Positions 36,342 through 47,339 of a stretch of DNA of 64,000 nucleotides are shown here, piece after piece. Source of the stretch: Arthrobacter sp. StoSoilB19 (lineage in GTDB: Bacteria > Actinomycetota > Actinomycetes > Actinomycetales > Micrococcaceae); assembly GCF_019977275.1 (NCBI RefSeq), contig NZ_AP024650.1, forward strand, positions 1,178,001 through 1,242,000, given 5' to 3'. The notes under the pieces were generated by a model. The model had not been told where the DNA came from, did no database searches, and worked only from the letters and a program-made list of their open reading frames with translations. Each line of letters starts with the position of its first letter. The stretch's first letter is position 1. Position numbers and translations under genes: made by a program.

Positions 36342-36746
36342 ATGGAAACCCTGAAAAAAGTCGTGACCAACCAGTATTTTCCTGCCGGCGCTGTCCTGAC
36401 GGCCGTAGTGCTGTTCTGGGTTGTTGGAATGCTGGGCGGACTGTCCCTGCTCAACAACAACCAGCCACCGCTCACCACCCTGACCTGGATGCTGTTCGTC
36501 TACGCGGCAGCTGTGCTGACCCCCCTCGCGGGCCTGCTGGCCGCCGTCGACCTGGTCCGCCGCTGGCGCCGCAACCGCGCCGCCGCACCCGATGTGCACG
36601 CTGAACCTGCTGCTTCCGCAACAGCCGTGACGCCGTACGCTGGCCGGCCGGCAGAAACACCCGCCAATGCGGCAGCCGTTGCTGAGCAGCGGCCGTCCGG
36701 TCAGAAGGCCCCGCAGAAGAAGTCTGGCGGGAAAAAGGCAGCATAG
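36342..36746 (+). CDS. Small membrane protein with Ala/Lys-rich tail
   Basis: A 134-residue protein with two membrane segments (about residues 13-35 and 49-70) and a long, disordered cytosolic tail rich in Ala, Pro and Lys ending in QKKSGGKKAA. AGGAGG precedes the ATG at 36342. No family recognised. It ends 3 bases from the convergent diguanylate cyclase gene. Confidence 0.7.
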   Translation: METLKKVVTNQYFPAGAVLTAVVLFWVVGMLGGLSLLNNNQPPLTTLTWMLFVYAAAVLTPLAGLLAAVDLVRRWRRNRAAAPDVHAEPAASATAVTPYAGRPAETPANAAAVAEQRPSGQKAPQKKSGGKKAA

Positions 36747-36749
36747 CGC

Positions 36750-37654
<905 letters not shown>

Positions 37655-37658
<4 letters not shown>

Positions 37659-40600
37659 TGGTCCCCCTTCACTGCGGCCTCCAGTTCGGCGTCCAACCGC
37701 TGCAGTTCAGCCTCGAGCCGGCTGACGAGTCCCTCGGCGTTGCCCAGTTGCCCGTTGCGGCCCAGCTCTTCGAGCTCGGCACAGACCGAAACCACGCCGG
37801 AGGCTCCGATGTTTGCCGCGGACCCCTTCAGGGCGTGGGCAGCCTGCACCAGGACCTGGCTGTCGCCAGGAACCGCTGCGCGAAGCGCCGCCACGCGCAC
37901 CTGGCTCTCCCGTCGGAACGCCTCCAGCGTTGCCCGCAACAATGCCCCTCCGTCATCCTGGCCCACGTCCCTAAGGACGGCGAGGCGGTCCGGGTCCAGT
38001 GCGGGCCCGGGGCTTCCGGCGGAAGGACCTCCGGTGACAGCAAGAGGCTGCGGGAGCTGCACGGGAACCCAGCGGGACAACGCAGCTTCCAGGGCAGCCG
38101 CGTCCACGGGTTTTGACAGGTAATCGTCCATGCCCGCGGCGAGGCAGCGTTCCCGGTCTCCATCGAGGGCGCCTGCGGTCATGGCAATGATGGGCACCCG
38201 GATTGCAGAGGGCAGGCGGCGGATCTCGCGGGTTGCCTCGAAGCCGTCCATCACCGGCATATGGCAATCCATCAGGATGGCGGAGTATCTTGTCGCGGCC
38301 GCGGCCGCCACCGCTTCGGCACCGTTGCACACCACATCCACCGCGTAGCCGAACTTTTCGACTGTTGCGCGTGCCACCAACTGGTTCACCTCATTGTCCT
38401 CAACGACCAGGATCTGCCCGCGGCGCGGCGTGCCGCGCCCAGCCTGGGCGGTTCGGGCGGGCCTTGGGCGGCTCCAGGATTCCGGTGTGGGCTCGCGGGT
38501 CGAGATCAGGCGGACCAGCCGGTTGTAAAACTCGGAACTGCGGACGGGTTTCATCAGCCACTCACGCACACCCGCGGCGGCAATCTCTGCCGGGTCTACC
38601 TGCATGGTCGAGGTCAGCATGATCAGTTCCATGCCCGCAAGTGCTGCGTCGGCCTTGATGCGCCGGGCCAGCTCCAGGCCATCCGTGTCGGGCATGCAGT
38701 AGTCCAAAACGGCGAAATGGAAGGGTGTCCCGGCCTGCCGCGCGGCGCGGGCCACTTCCAAAGCGGCCGTCGCGTCCGGAACGGATTGCGGTTCAAGGCG
38801 CCAGCCACGGAGCTGGGATTCGAGGACCAGCCGGTTTGTGGCATTGTCATCCACCACCAGGACGCGGAGACCGGTGAGGAATCCGGCGGCCGGCACAGGA
38901 TCCGTGGACGGGGGTGCTATGGGCAGCGGCAGCCGGAACCAGAATGTGCTGCCCTGGCCCGGCGCACTGTCCATCCCGATGGCACCGTCCATCACAGCGG
39001 TCAGGCGCCTGCAGATGGCCAGGCCAAGACCCGTACCGCCGTAGCGGCGGGTGGTGGAAGCATCCGCCTGCGAGAAGGATTCAAACAATTTGCCGTGATG
39101 TTCCGGGCTGATGCCAATGCCGGTGTCGCGGACCTCGAACTCAATTGCCGCGGTGCTTCCCGGGCCGTAGCCCGGGTCCTTGGCCGTGACCCGGATGGAG
39201 ACCTCCCCGGATGCCGTGAACTTCACGGCGTTGGAGGCAAGGTTGAGCAATATTTGCCGGATCCTGCCGGAGTCGCCCTGCAAACGGGCAGGAACGTCAG
39301 GCTCACAGTAGGCGATCAGCTCCAGGTTCTTGGCCAGTGCAGGTTCGGCCAGCAGGGCGGCCACCTCTTCGACGAGGACCCTGGGGTCGAAGGGACGGAC
39401 GTCCAGGTCCACCTTTCCGGCCTCCAGCTTCGAGAAATCGAGGATGTCATTGATAAGGGCCAGCAACGATTCCCCCGCACCCTTAACCCCTTGGGCGTAC
39501 TGACGCTGCGTCTCGTCCAGCCCGGTTTCCAGAAGGAGCCCGGTTAGGCCGACTACCCCGTTCATCGGAGTGCGGATTTCGTGGCTCATGGTAGCGAGGA
39601 ATTCGGATTTGAGACGGCTGGATTCCAACGCCGCCTCCCGGGCCGCCTCAAGTTCCACGGTGCGGGCAGCCACTTCATCCTCGAGTCCGCCGGTCAGGCT
39701 GATGTTCTCGAAGACGATCAGCACCTGACGGACCAGCACGGAGGAAAGGACTGTGGCTCCCACTACGAGAAGGAACGGATCGAGCTCCTGCAGGTGCGGG
39801 CCGGCGAATTGGAGTACAGCCAGGAGGAGGGGAACGTATGGGAGCAGTTCCAGTGCAAGCGTGTACCCCTTCCGGTCCGGGCCTGTGTTCTCCACGTACG
39901 GTGCAGCAGGAGCCATGGCGATGATGAGGAAGGCGCCTATCCAACCCAAGGCAAGCGGTGATCCGGTGGTTCCCGTCACGCCGTCGAACGTCATGCGCAC
40001 GTAAATGCTGTCCGTAACGGCCAGCACCACCAGGCCGCCACCGAAACAGAGCCAGGGCAGGCGCTCGCCCGGCTGACGCCGCATGGCCAGGACCAGTACC
40101 AGGGACGTGATCACCAGATCCACCACGGGGTAGGCCATACCGGTAAGGCGTGTCAGTGGATCCCCAACAGCGTTGAAGGCGGGGCCAAGGGCCGTGTACC
40201 AGCTGACCACAAGCACCGAGCCGGCAATGACGGCGGCGTCCATGATCGCCCGAAACAGCGCCACGGGAGTGCCGGCGCGCCGCTTGAACGAGAACAGCGC
40301 CACGACAGCGGGCACCGAGTAGCCAAGGAACAGGGCGTCTGCCAGGGAGGGAAAGGGGTAAACATGGTCGTTCAGAAGGCCGTAAAACGCGTAGAGCGCC
40401 ATTCCGGCTGCCCAGACGAAGGACGCCGCAGCCATATAGGTCCAGGCCTTCGCGTTCGCACCACCTCGGGCACCGGCTCGCGCACAGCTCACCCCGGCCA
40501 CCAGGGACGCGGCCAAAATGAGGAAGTCGCCGGTAACAAGGGCGGCCGGAGTGCCCCTGTTCACTGCCAAAAACACCCCGAGTCCATTGAGGACCAACGC

Positions 40601-40675
40601 TGCCGCCACGATCCGCGGCCACAGCCGCGACCTACCGCTGTTGACACGGTGTTCCAAGAGACCAGACTGGGACAC
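37655..40675 (-). CDS. Membrane hybrid histidine kinase with two receivers and HPt
   Basis: A 1006-residue phosphorelay protein. Residues 20-325 hold about nine membrane segments; then HisKA with H365 ([10 protein letters not shown]), HATPase (about 470-590, with [12 protein letters not shown] and GTGLGLAI), receiver 1 ([10 protein letters not shown]), receiver 2 ([10 protein letters not shown]) and a C-terminal HPt with [12 protein letters not shown]. All phosphoryl sites are kept. The large integral-membrane input lacks an extracellular loop, so it may sense the membrane or a lipophilic cue. GTG start. The output is likely the coupled diguanylate cyclase downstream; the same layout is seen in BarA-like systems. 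Confidence 0.91.
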
Positions 40676-40792
40676 GGAGACCCCTTCCCCCTAATTGCGC
40701 CCAATGCCCCAAAACAGGGGCGGAGCCGCCGGAGACCACGGCGGAGACGCCCCCTCATAATATCCCGCGCATCTTTGGAATGGGCCGGAAAA

Positions 40793-42982
40793 TTACCGCC
40801 CCTTCAAGGCATTGAGGGCTTCCTCCGCGTTCTGCAATGCGTGGCCAAGCCGCTCGCCTGGCTCCGGCAAGGAAAACAGGTAACCCTGCAGCGAATCGCA
40901 CTCCAGCGCGGCCAGGTAATCCGCCTGGGCCGCCGTCTCAATCCCTTCAGCCGTGACGGTCAGCCCCAGGCTGTGGGCCATGTTGATCATGGAGCTGAGG
41001 ATCGGCAGGCGCTCGTTGCCGGTCCGCACCATGGACACAAAAGACTTGTCGATCTTGACCGTGTCCACGGGCAGGTCCTGCAGCCGGCCCAGTGAGGAGT
41101 AGCCGGTGCCGAAATCATCCAGTGCCACCCTGGCGCCAGCGTCCCGCAGCGTGCTGAGTTGCCGGATCAGGCTGCAGTCGGCGTCGAAAAACACACTCTC
41201 GGTAACTTCCATGACCAGCTGGTAGGGGGCCACGCCGCTGGCTGCCGCCAGCCTTAGGACGGTCTCGGCGAAGTCCGGTTCCTGCAACTGGACTCCGGAG
41301 ACATTCACCGCCAGGGACCGCGCCGGATCCTCGCTGAGCCATCGCGCCAGCTGCACCATGCCGGACGCCATTACCTCGGCCCCGATCTCGCCGATCAGCC
41401 CGGTGCGCTCGGCAAGGGGGATGAAGATCGACGGCGGCACCCGCTCACCGCCGCGGTCCCACCTGGCCAGCGCCTCGAGTTGGACCACCTGCCCCATGCG
41501 GTGCGACACGATCGGCTGGAAATCCACGGTGATTTCGCCGCGCGGAACAGCCAGCCGCAGCCCGCCCTCCATGTGGGTGCGCTGCACCAGTGCCTGCATC
41601 ATGTCCGGGTGGAAGCGGAGGAACCGGTTCTTGCCTGCCGCCTTGGCCGCATACATGGCAATGTCGGCATGCCGCAGGAGTTCCGAGGGCCCAACGCTGT
41701 CCTGGCCCAACGAGGCGAGGCCCAGGCTGAGGCTCGGCCGGAGGACAGTGCCGTCGATGGTCACGGGGACGTGCAGGCAGCGCACGATGCACGCCGCGAT
41801 GGCGTCGGCATCCGGGCACGCCGTCAACAGCACCACGAACTCGTCCCCGCCCAATCGTGCAACGACGTCAGCTGTAGGGACGCAGCCGCGAAGCCGGCGT
41901 GCCACTTCGATGAGCATGTCATCACCCGCCTGGTGGCCAAGGATGTCGTTGACCTCCTTGAAGTCGTCCAGGTCAAGGAGCAGGACATCCACCGTCTTCA
42001 GCCGGGCTTCCTGAAGTGCTTCGGCCAGGGCGTCGTTGAACACGGCCCTGTTCGCGAGCCCGGTCAGGGGGTCCTGGAACGCCATGGCCCGCAGCTTTTC
42101 GGCCTGGACGGCCAGGTCCATCATGGCCCTGTGCGCCTGCTCCTGCGCTTTTCGCCGGGGCGTGACATCGCGGAAGCTCCACACCCGTCCAACGATCTTT
42201 TCCTCTACCCGTTGGGGGCGGGAATATCTTTCATAGGTGCGGCCGTCCCTGAACTCGACCACGTCGTGGCTCTCGGCGGCCGGGTCTTCCTGAAGTTCGC
42301 CCAGCCGGGCGGTGAAGGCCGCTGGGTCTGCCACCTGCTCCACGATGAGCTGCATGGCCGGTTCTCCGCTGTCCGCTTCCATCAACTCGGGCGGGATGCG
42401 CCACATGGCAAGGAATTGTTCGTTGAACCCAGCCACCCTGCCGTCATTGCCCATGACCAGGATGCCGTCGGCAGTGGATTCAAGGGTGGCCGTCAACAAG
42501 GACATGGCCTCGCGCAGATCCTCGTCCGCCGCCTTGCGGTGTGCCGTGCCACGGGCGGAGAGCAGCAACCGCGCTCCGGATTGCCCTGCCCGTTCTTCCG
42601 ATTGCCCTTCGGGTCCGCGCTCTGCGCGGGCGTGGTCCGCGGTTGGCTGGGGGAGGAGTGCGGCCGCCACTTCGATGGGGATCTCGCTGCCGTCGTGACG
42701 GAGTCCCCTGATCTCGCGGGGCAGCGGATGCCCTTCCGGCTCTGCAAGGAGCTGGAGGAACAACTGGCCTACCTCGTCGCGGAAATCCTCGGCAATCAGT
42801 GGGCGGTGGTCCAGGCCCGCAAAAGCTTCCTTCGGTAAGCCGAAGAGCCTTGACGCTGCAGAATTGGCCGCAAGGATAATACCGTCCGCGGTCAAAGCCA
42901 GCAGTGCGTCCGGGCTGGCATCCATGACCACGCCAAAAGTTTGTAATGCCACATCATCGCCACGGCCCATAAAACTGGTCAT
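40793..42982 (-). CDS. PAS-GGDEF-EAL cyclic-di-GMP enzyme
   Basis: A 729-residue cytosolic protein: two PAS domains (about residues 12-110 and 160-275), a GGDEF domain (about 295-460, GGDEF intact at 378-382) and an EAL domain (about 475-720). EAL is at 503-505; the later catalytic motifs DDFGTGYSSL, KIDKSF, AEGIET and QGYLF are all kept, so phosphodiesterase activity is likely. No RxxD inhibitory site is seen before GGDEF. It lies 117 bases upstream of the hybrid kinase on the same strand but may have its own promoter. Which activity dominates cannot be told. Confidence 0.91.
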   Translation of the reverse strand: MTSFMGRGDDVALQTFGVVMDASPDALLALTADGIILAANSAASRLFGLPKEAFAGLDHRPLIAEDFRDEVGQLFLQLLAEPEGHPLPREIRGLRHDGSEIPIEVAAALLPQPTADHARAERGPEGQSEERAGQSGARLLLSARGTAHRKAADEDLREAMSLLTATLESTADGILVMGNDGRVAGFNEQFLAMWRIPPELMEADSGEPAMQLIVEQVADPAAFTARLGELQEDPAAESHDVVEFRDGRTYERYSRPQRVEEKIVGRVWSFRDVTPRRKAQEQAHRAMMDLAVQAEKLRAMAFQDPLTGLANRAVFNDALAEALQEARLKTVDVLLLDLDDFKEVNDILGHQAGDDMLIEVARRLRGCVPTADVVARLGGDEFVVLLTACPDADAIAACIVRCLHVPVTIDGTVLRPSLSLGLASLGQDSVGPSELLRHADIAMYAAKAAGKNRFLRFHPDMMQALVQRTHMEGGLRLAVPRGEITVDFQPIVSHRMGQVVQLEALARWDRGGERVPPSIFIPLAERTGLIGEIGAEVMASGMVQLARWLSEDPARSLAVNVSGVQLQEPDFAETVLRLAAASGVAPYQLVMEVTESVFFDADCSLIRQLSTLRDAGARVALDDFGTGYSSLGRLQDLPVDTVKIDKSFVSMVRTGNERLPILSSMINMAHSLGLTVTAEGIETAAQADYLAALECDSLQGYLFSLPEPGERLGHALQNAEEALNALKGR

Positions 42983-43069
42983 TACACCACCCCTTCGCCA
43001 TCATAAAGGCCATTGGCAGGAATTGGGTGCGCACCAGGGAAGGCAAATTGGGGCGGCGCGGAACAGAGA

Positions 43070-43103
43070 AAGCGCCGTCCTCCTATTGGGGAGTCCGGCG
43101 CTT
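43070..43103. terminator. Bidirectional terminator hairpin
   Basis: AAGCGCCG (43070-43077) pairs with CGGCGCTT (43096-43103), with an inner CCTCC/GGGG pairing. On the minus strand it is followed by TCTCTGTTC, so it likely ends the stress-protein gene. Confidence 0.78.
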
Positions 43104-43129
43104 CTTGTTCAGTTGACTTTGTGCTGCGG

Positions 43130-43399
43130 CTACACCCTGCGGCCGCTGCGGTTGGCGACTGCCCCGTAGATCAGCAGCACGATGATGGAGCCGAGGATGG
43201 CCAGCAGCCAGGTCCTGAGGTCGAAGAATTCGGCCAGTCCGCCGCCAAAGATGAGCGATCCAATCCAGCCGCCCAGAATGGCTCCGACGACGCCGAGGAC
43301 CAGGGTCACTACCCAGCCGCCGCCCTGGCGACCCGGCAGGATTGCCTTTGCAATGGCTCCAGCAATCAGGCCCAAAATGAGAAATCCGATAATGCCCAT
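43130..43399 (-). CDS. GlsB/YeaQ/YmgE-family stress membrane protein
   Basis: An 89-residue membrane protein with three segments. Gly-rich MGIIGFLILGLIAGAIAKAI, GWVVTLVLGVVGAILGGWIG and a last segment are given in pieces; this matches the GlsB/YeaQ/YmgE family (transglycosylase-associated). GGAGTGG precedes the ATG at 43399. Family members are induced by stress in many bacteria but have no assigned enzyme activity. The basic end (NRSGRRV) is cytoplasmic. Confidence 0.9.
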   Translation of the reverse strand: MGIIGFLILGLIAGAIAKAILPGRQGGGWVVTLVLGVVGAILGGWIGSLIFGGGLAEFFDLRTWLLAILGSIIVLLIYGAVANRSGRRV

Positions 43400-43674
43400 G
43401 TTGCCACTCCTTGTCAGTAAGTTGTGCCGGGCCCCCATTTCCGGTTCCATAATTCAATCAGCAGGCTTACTACTGTGCAAGGCCTTGAATATCACAGGAT
43501 GACTGTCAGTTTCAGGCGTAATGCCGTGCTTTTATCCATCAGTGTCCTGACGGTCCTTGGTTTTCCGCCGTGTGGCCTGGCTTTGGCATCCCGTGAACGT
43601 TCATTCTCGGGTGCGGCCTGCCTGGCGTCCGCCGATAGGATGGCAAGTCCCCGAACAGACCAAGGAGCGCAGGC

Positions 43675-44538
43675 ATGCCCAGCCAGACCGCCAGGCCCCG
43701 TGCCATCTTCCTCGACATCGACGGAACCTACGCCGACCACGGCCTGGCTCCGGCAGCGCACGTGGACGCGGTGCGGACCGCCCGGGCACGGGGCCACCTC
43801 GTCTTTGTCTGTACCGGACGCCCGCTGTCCATGGTCCCCGGCCACATCCTGGACGCTGGGTTTGACGGCACCATCACAGGCGCCGGCGCCAGGGTGGAGG
43901 TCAACGGGGAGATCCTCAAGGATGCCCGTTTTGAACCCAGCCTGGCCGCACGCATCGTTGAGGCCCTGGATGCCCACAACGCCGCCTACATCCTGGAGGC
44001 CCCGGAAGCCCTGCATGGCCGCACCGGTGTGGACCGGCGGCTGAGGGAGGTGCTGGGCCCCATCTTCGCCGGGCGTCCACGCCACGACGGAGTGCTCAGC
44101 ACGGACGTGGATCCGCTCGAGGACATCCTGGGGCCAATGCATTACGGCGATGACCTCCGCGCCACCTCCTACGCCAAGATCTCCTGCTTCGATGCACCGG
44201 TGCCGCTGACCCGCCTGTTGGAGGCCTTCGGGCCGGAGGTTGGGCTGATCCCGAGCTCCCTGTCAGCGCTCGGCGACCGTGCAGGGGAAATCTTCATGGC
44301 CGGCACGCACAAGGCGGTGGGCATCCAGGTGGTGGAAGCCCGGCTCGGCCTGGACCGGGCCGACATCATTGCCATCGGCGACAGCGCCAACGACATCGAA
44401 ATGCTTGAGTACGCAGCCGTCGGCATCGCCGTGGAAGGCGGCCACCCCGCCGTCCTTGCCGTGGCGGACAGGACCACTGCCGCACCCGCCGGCAACGGCG
44501 TGGCCCTGGCCTTCGCTGAGCTGGGGCTCCTCGGCTAG
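43675..44538 (+). CDS. Cof-type HAD phosphatase
   Basis: A 287-residue HAD hydrolase, IIB cap type. Motif I FLDIDGTYADHG, motif II VCTGRPLS, and the late motif GDSANDIEMLEYA with K in TSYAKIS-like and THKAVGI positions match Cof/YidA phosphatases, which act on sugar phosphates, FMN or PLP. AAGGAG before the ATG at 43675. Convergent with the UDP-glucose dehydrogenase gene 19 bases away. Substrate unknown. Confidence 0.87.
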   Translation: MPSQTARPRAIFLDIDGTYADHGLAPAAHVDAVRTARARGHLVFVCTGRPLSMVPGHILDAGFDGTITGAGARVEVNGEILKDARFEPSLAARIVEALDAHNAAYILEAPEALHGRTGVDRRLREVLGPIFAGRPRHDGVLSTDVDPLEDILGPMHYGDDLRATSYAKISCFDAPVPLTRLLEAFGPEVGLIPSSLSALGDRAGEIFMAGTHKAVGIQVVEARLGLDRADIIAIGDSANDIEMLEYAAVGIAVEGGHPAVLAVADRTTAAPAGNGVALAFAELGLLG

Positions 44539-44556
44539 GCCGTCCCCTGTCGGGCG

Positions 44557-45927
44557 TCAGCCCACCGCGCCTGCCGTAGCCAAGGTGCCGGCGGAGGTGC
44601 CAAGGCCGCGCACCAGCCAGCCTTCCTCCCGCCACGCTGCCGCGTCCAGCACGTTCCGCGCGTCCAGGACCACCCGCCGTCGTACCAGCTGTCCGGTGAC
44701 GGCGGGGCACAGCCGCCGGTACTCGTCCCATTCGGTGAGGAGCAGCACCAGTTCGGCATCCTGGAGTGCCCGCCCGGTGGACGCCTCGAAGCGCAGGCGC
44801 GGGTAGCGGCGCCAGGCAAGATTGACCGCTTTGGGGTCGGTGACGGTGACGTGCGCCCCGGCAGCGGCCAGCCGGTCCGCCACATCCAGCGCCGGCGAAT
44901 CCCGGATGTCGTCCGTATCAGGCTTAAAGGAGGCGCCCAAAACAGTGACCGAGCGTCCGGCCAGCGCTCCGCCGCACAGCTCCCTGGCGAGGCCGACAGT
45001 GCGTTCACGCTGGCCAAGGTTCACCGAATCGACCAGCCGCATCCAGTCCTCCACAGCGGGCACGCCGAGTGTGGCGGCCTGTGCACGGAAACTGCGGATG
45101 TCCTTGGGCAGGCAGCCGCCGCCGAATCCCAGCCCCGCGTGCAGGTACCTGCTGCCGATCCTCGGATCCAGCCCCATCGCCGCGCTGAGCTCCGTCACGT
45201 CCGCGCCGGCAGCATCACACAGCCCTGCCACTGCATTGATGAAGCTGACCTTGGTGGCCAGGTACGCGTTCGCGGCCGATTTGATCAGCTCTGCCGTGGC
45301 GAAGCTGCAGACCAGGCGGGGGATCCCGGCGGCCAGCAGCGGTTCATAGACGGCATCCAGTGCTGCCGCCACCCCAAGGGGTGCGCCGGTTGCCGGGTTG
45401 AAGGCAGCGGGCCGGCCGCCCTCCACGCCGTAAACCAGCCGGTCCGGCACCAGCGAGTCCTTGACGGCGGTGCCCTGCCGCAGGAACTCGGGGTTCCAGC
45501 CGAGCAGCACGTCGGGCCGTTGCGCCAGGATGCCGCGCAGCATGTCCACGGTGCCAACCGGCACGGTGGATTTGCCCACGACGACGGCGCCCGCGGCCAG
45601 GTGCGGCAGCAGGCTTTCCAGGGCGGAGACCAGGAAGGTGAGGTCGGCGGCGTCGGACGCCTTGTCCTGCGGCGTCCCCACGCACAGGAAATGAACCTGC
45701 GCGCCCCTTGCCTCTGCCGGGTCGGTGGCGAACCGCAGCCTTCCGGTAGCGCGGCCGTCCTGGAGCAGCTCGTCAAGCCCGGGCTCGTGGAATGGCGCCA
45801 CCCCCTGCGCCAGTTGCTGCACCTTGCCGGGATCGACGTCGATGCCCACCACCGAGTGGCCCATGGATGCAAGGGCCGCCGCGTGGACAGCGCCCAGGTA
45901 GCCGCAGCCTATTACAGAAATCCTCAT
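44557..45927 (-). CDS. UDP-glucose 6-dehydrogenase
   Basis: A 456-residue NAD-dependent enzyme that oxidises UDP-glucose to UDP-glucuronate in two steps. N-terminal Rossmann motif is GCGYLGAVHAA (residues 7-17), the catalytic Cys is in GGGCLPKD, and the middle helix and C-terminal UDP-binding fold are complete. ATG at 45927 with AGGAGC upstream and overlapping the glycosyltransferase stop by four bases, so the two are coupled. UDP-glucuronate could feed a glucuronyl lipid or capsule made by that transferase. Related UDP-sugar or GDP-mannose dehydrogenases are possible but less likely. Confidence 0.9.
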   Translation of the reverse strand: MRISVIGCGYLGAVHAAALASMGHSVVGIDVDPGKVQQLAQGVAPFHEPGLDELLQDGRATGRLRFATDPAEARGAQVHFLCVGTPQDKASDAADLTFLVSALESLLPHLAAGAVVVGKSTVPVGTVDMLRGILAQRPDVLLGWNPEFLRQGTAVKDSLVPDRLVYGVEGGRPAAFNPATGAPLGVAAALDAVYEPLLAAGIPRLVCSFATAELIKSAANAYLATKVSFINAVAGLCDAAGADVTELSAAMGLDPRIGSRYLHAGLGFGGGCLPKDIRSFRAQAATLGVPAVEDWMRLVDSVNLGQRERTVGLARELCGGALAGRSVTVLGASFKPDTDDIRDSPALDVADRLAAAGAHVTVTDPKAVNLAWRRYPRLRFEASTGRALQDAELVLLLTEWDEYRRLCPAVTGQLVRRRVVLDARNVLDAAAWREEGWLVRGLGTSAGTLATAGAVG

Positions 45928-47081
45928 GACGGTGCTCCTGCCTTTGACGCCTTCCGCGGGGGACCGGGAACCGCCGCGGTGACGTCCCGGTAGTGCTGCA
46001 CCAGTTCGGCGCACAGCGCCGGCCAGGTCCTGTCCTGCACCGACGCGTGGGCTGCCGCCGCGAACGCCCGGCGCTTGGCGTCGTCGCCCACCAGGTCCTC
46101 CACCCTGGCGCGCATGGCCGCCAGGTCGCCCGGTTCGTAAAGCCACCCGGTCCGCGAATTCTCCACCAGGTCCAGCGGACCGCCCCGCCCCGTGGCCACC
46201 ACAGGAACAGCCGATGCCATGGCCTCCTGGATGGTCTGGCAGAAGGTTTCGAACTCGCCGGGGTGGACGAACAGGTCGAAGGACGCCACCGCCCGGGCCA
46301 GTTCTTCGCCGCCCAGGAACCCGGTGAACACCGCGCCGGGGAGTACCGTCTCCAACGCCGTGCGCTGGGGCCCGTCGCCCACAATCACCAACCGGGTGTT
46401 GGGGAGGCCGGAGAGGGCGGCCAGGTCCTCCACCTGTTTTTCCACGGCGAGCCTGCCCACGTAGCCGATGATCCGTTCACCGTTCGGGGCCACCGAAGCC
46501 CGCCACCCGCCGTCGCGCTTTTCCGGTGAAAACCGCGCGGTGTCCACGCCGCGGCGCCACATCCGCACCCGCGGAATGCCCCGGCCGCGCAACTGGTTCA
46601 GCGCGAACGTGGAGGGCACCAGGGTTCGGGTGGCCAGTAAATGAATGTTCTCCACCCGGTTCCATGCCCAGTTCTCCAAAAAGGGCACACCGTACCGGGC
46701 GGCATAGCTGGGGACCTCGGTCTGATAGACCGCCACGGTGGGAATGCCCAGCTGCGCGGCAGCCTGGGCGGCGCGCCAGCCCAGCACGAACGGCGAGGCA
46801 AGATGCACCACATCGGGCGCGTACTCGGCAAGGATTCGCTTGACCCGGTACACACCTCCCACGGCCACCCGCACGTTCGTATAGCCTGCCAGCGGAACCG
46901 CTGGAAGCCGGTGGACCTCGGCGCCGTTGACGTGGACTGCGGCCTCCCCGTCGTGCGCGGACGGGGCAATGACCATGACGTCGTCGCCCCGCTCCTGCAG
47001 ATGGTCCAGGACCCGCAGGATTGAGTGCGTGACGCCGTTCATCAACGGCAGAAATGATTCGGCGACTATTGCGATCCTCAC
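45924..47081 (-). CDS. GT4-family glycosyltransferase
   Basis: A 385-residue GT-B fold transferase. N-terminal RIAIVAESFLPLMNGV and the acceptor domain with VYQTEVPSYAARYG are close in style to MgtA/PimB-type alpha-mannosyl- or glucuronosyl-lipid transferases of actinobacteria. The donor-binding motif E-x7-E is EFETFCQTIQE in the C-terminal domain, before VPVVATGRGG. Because the next gene makes UDP-glucuronate, it may transfer glucuronate to diacylglycerol, as is known for the glucuronosyl-diacylglycerol pathway in Corynebacterium; GDP-mannose is the alternative donor. Confidence 0.86.
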   Translation of the reverse strand: MRIAIVAESFLPLMNGVTHSILRVLDHLQERGDDVMVIAPSAHDGEAAVHVNGAEVHRLPAVPLAGYTNVRVAVGGVYRVKRILAEYAPDVVHLASPFVLGWRAAQAAAQLGIPTVAVYQTEVPSYAARYGVPFLENWAWNRVENIHLLATRTLVPSTFALNQLRGRGIPRVRMWRRGVDTARFSPEKRDGGWRASVAPNGERIIGYVGRLAVEKQVEDLAALSGLPNTRLVIVGDGPQRTALETVLPGAVFTGFLGGEELARAVASFDLFVHPGEFETFCQTIQEAMASAVPVVATGRGGPLDLVENSRTGWLYEPGDLAAMRARVEDLVGDDAKRRAFAAAAHASVQDRTWPALCAELVQHYRDVTAAVPGPPRKASKAGAPS

Positions 47082-47180
47082 CCCTCAACCGTGCGCGGCC
47101 TCCCTGAAATGGCGGGGGAGTAGGCATTACCCGGAGGCAAAGGCCCGGTGAACAACTGGACCCAGTCCCGAAAAAAATTA

Positions 47181-47216
47181 CTAAGTAGGCTTGGCATTCG
47201 ATGCTAAGCATGCTTA
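47181..47216. promoter_or_regulatory. Repeated CTAAG-GCTT motif upstream of PRC/DUF2382 gene
   Basis: CTAAGTAGGCTT (47181-47192) and CTAAGCATGCTT (47204-47215) are near-identical motifs 23 bases apart, the second within a perfect palindrome TAAGCATGCTTA (47205-47216). They lie about 130-160 bases before the gene in an AT-rich patch. Possible stress-regulator sites. Confidence 0.5.
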
Positions 47217-47339
47217 CGGTAGGGGGGTAGTCAGCGCAGAGCCTCAAGCAGCCGGGGCGGAAACCGGGCGTCGGGGACATCCCGCGCAAGGACATCCATT
47301 GCTGGCAGACCCAGTGCAACGACACATCCAAGGAGAGTC

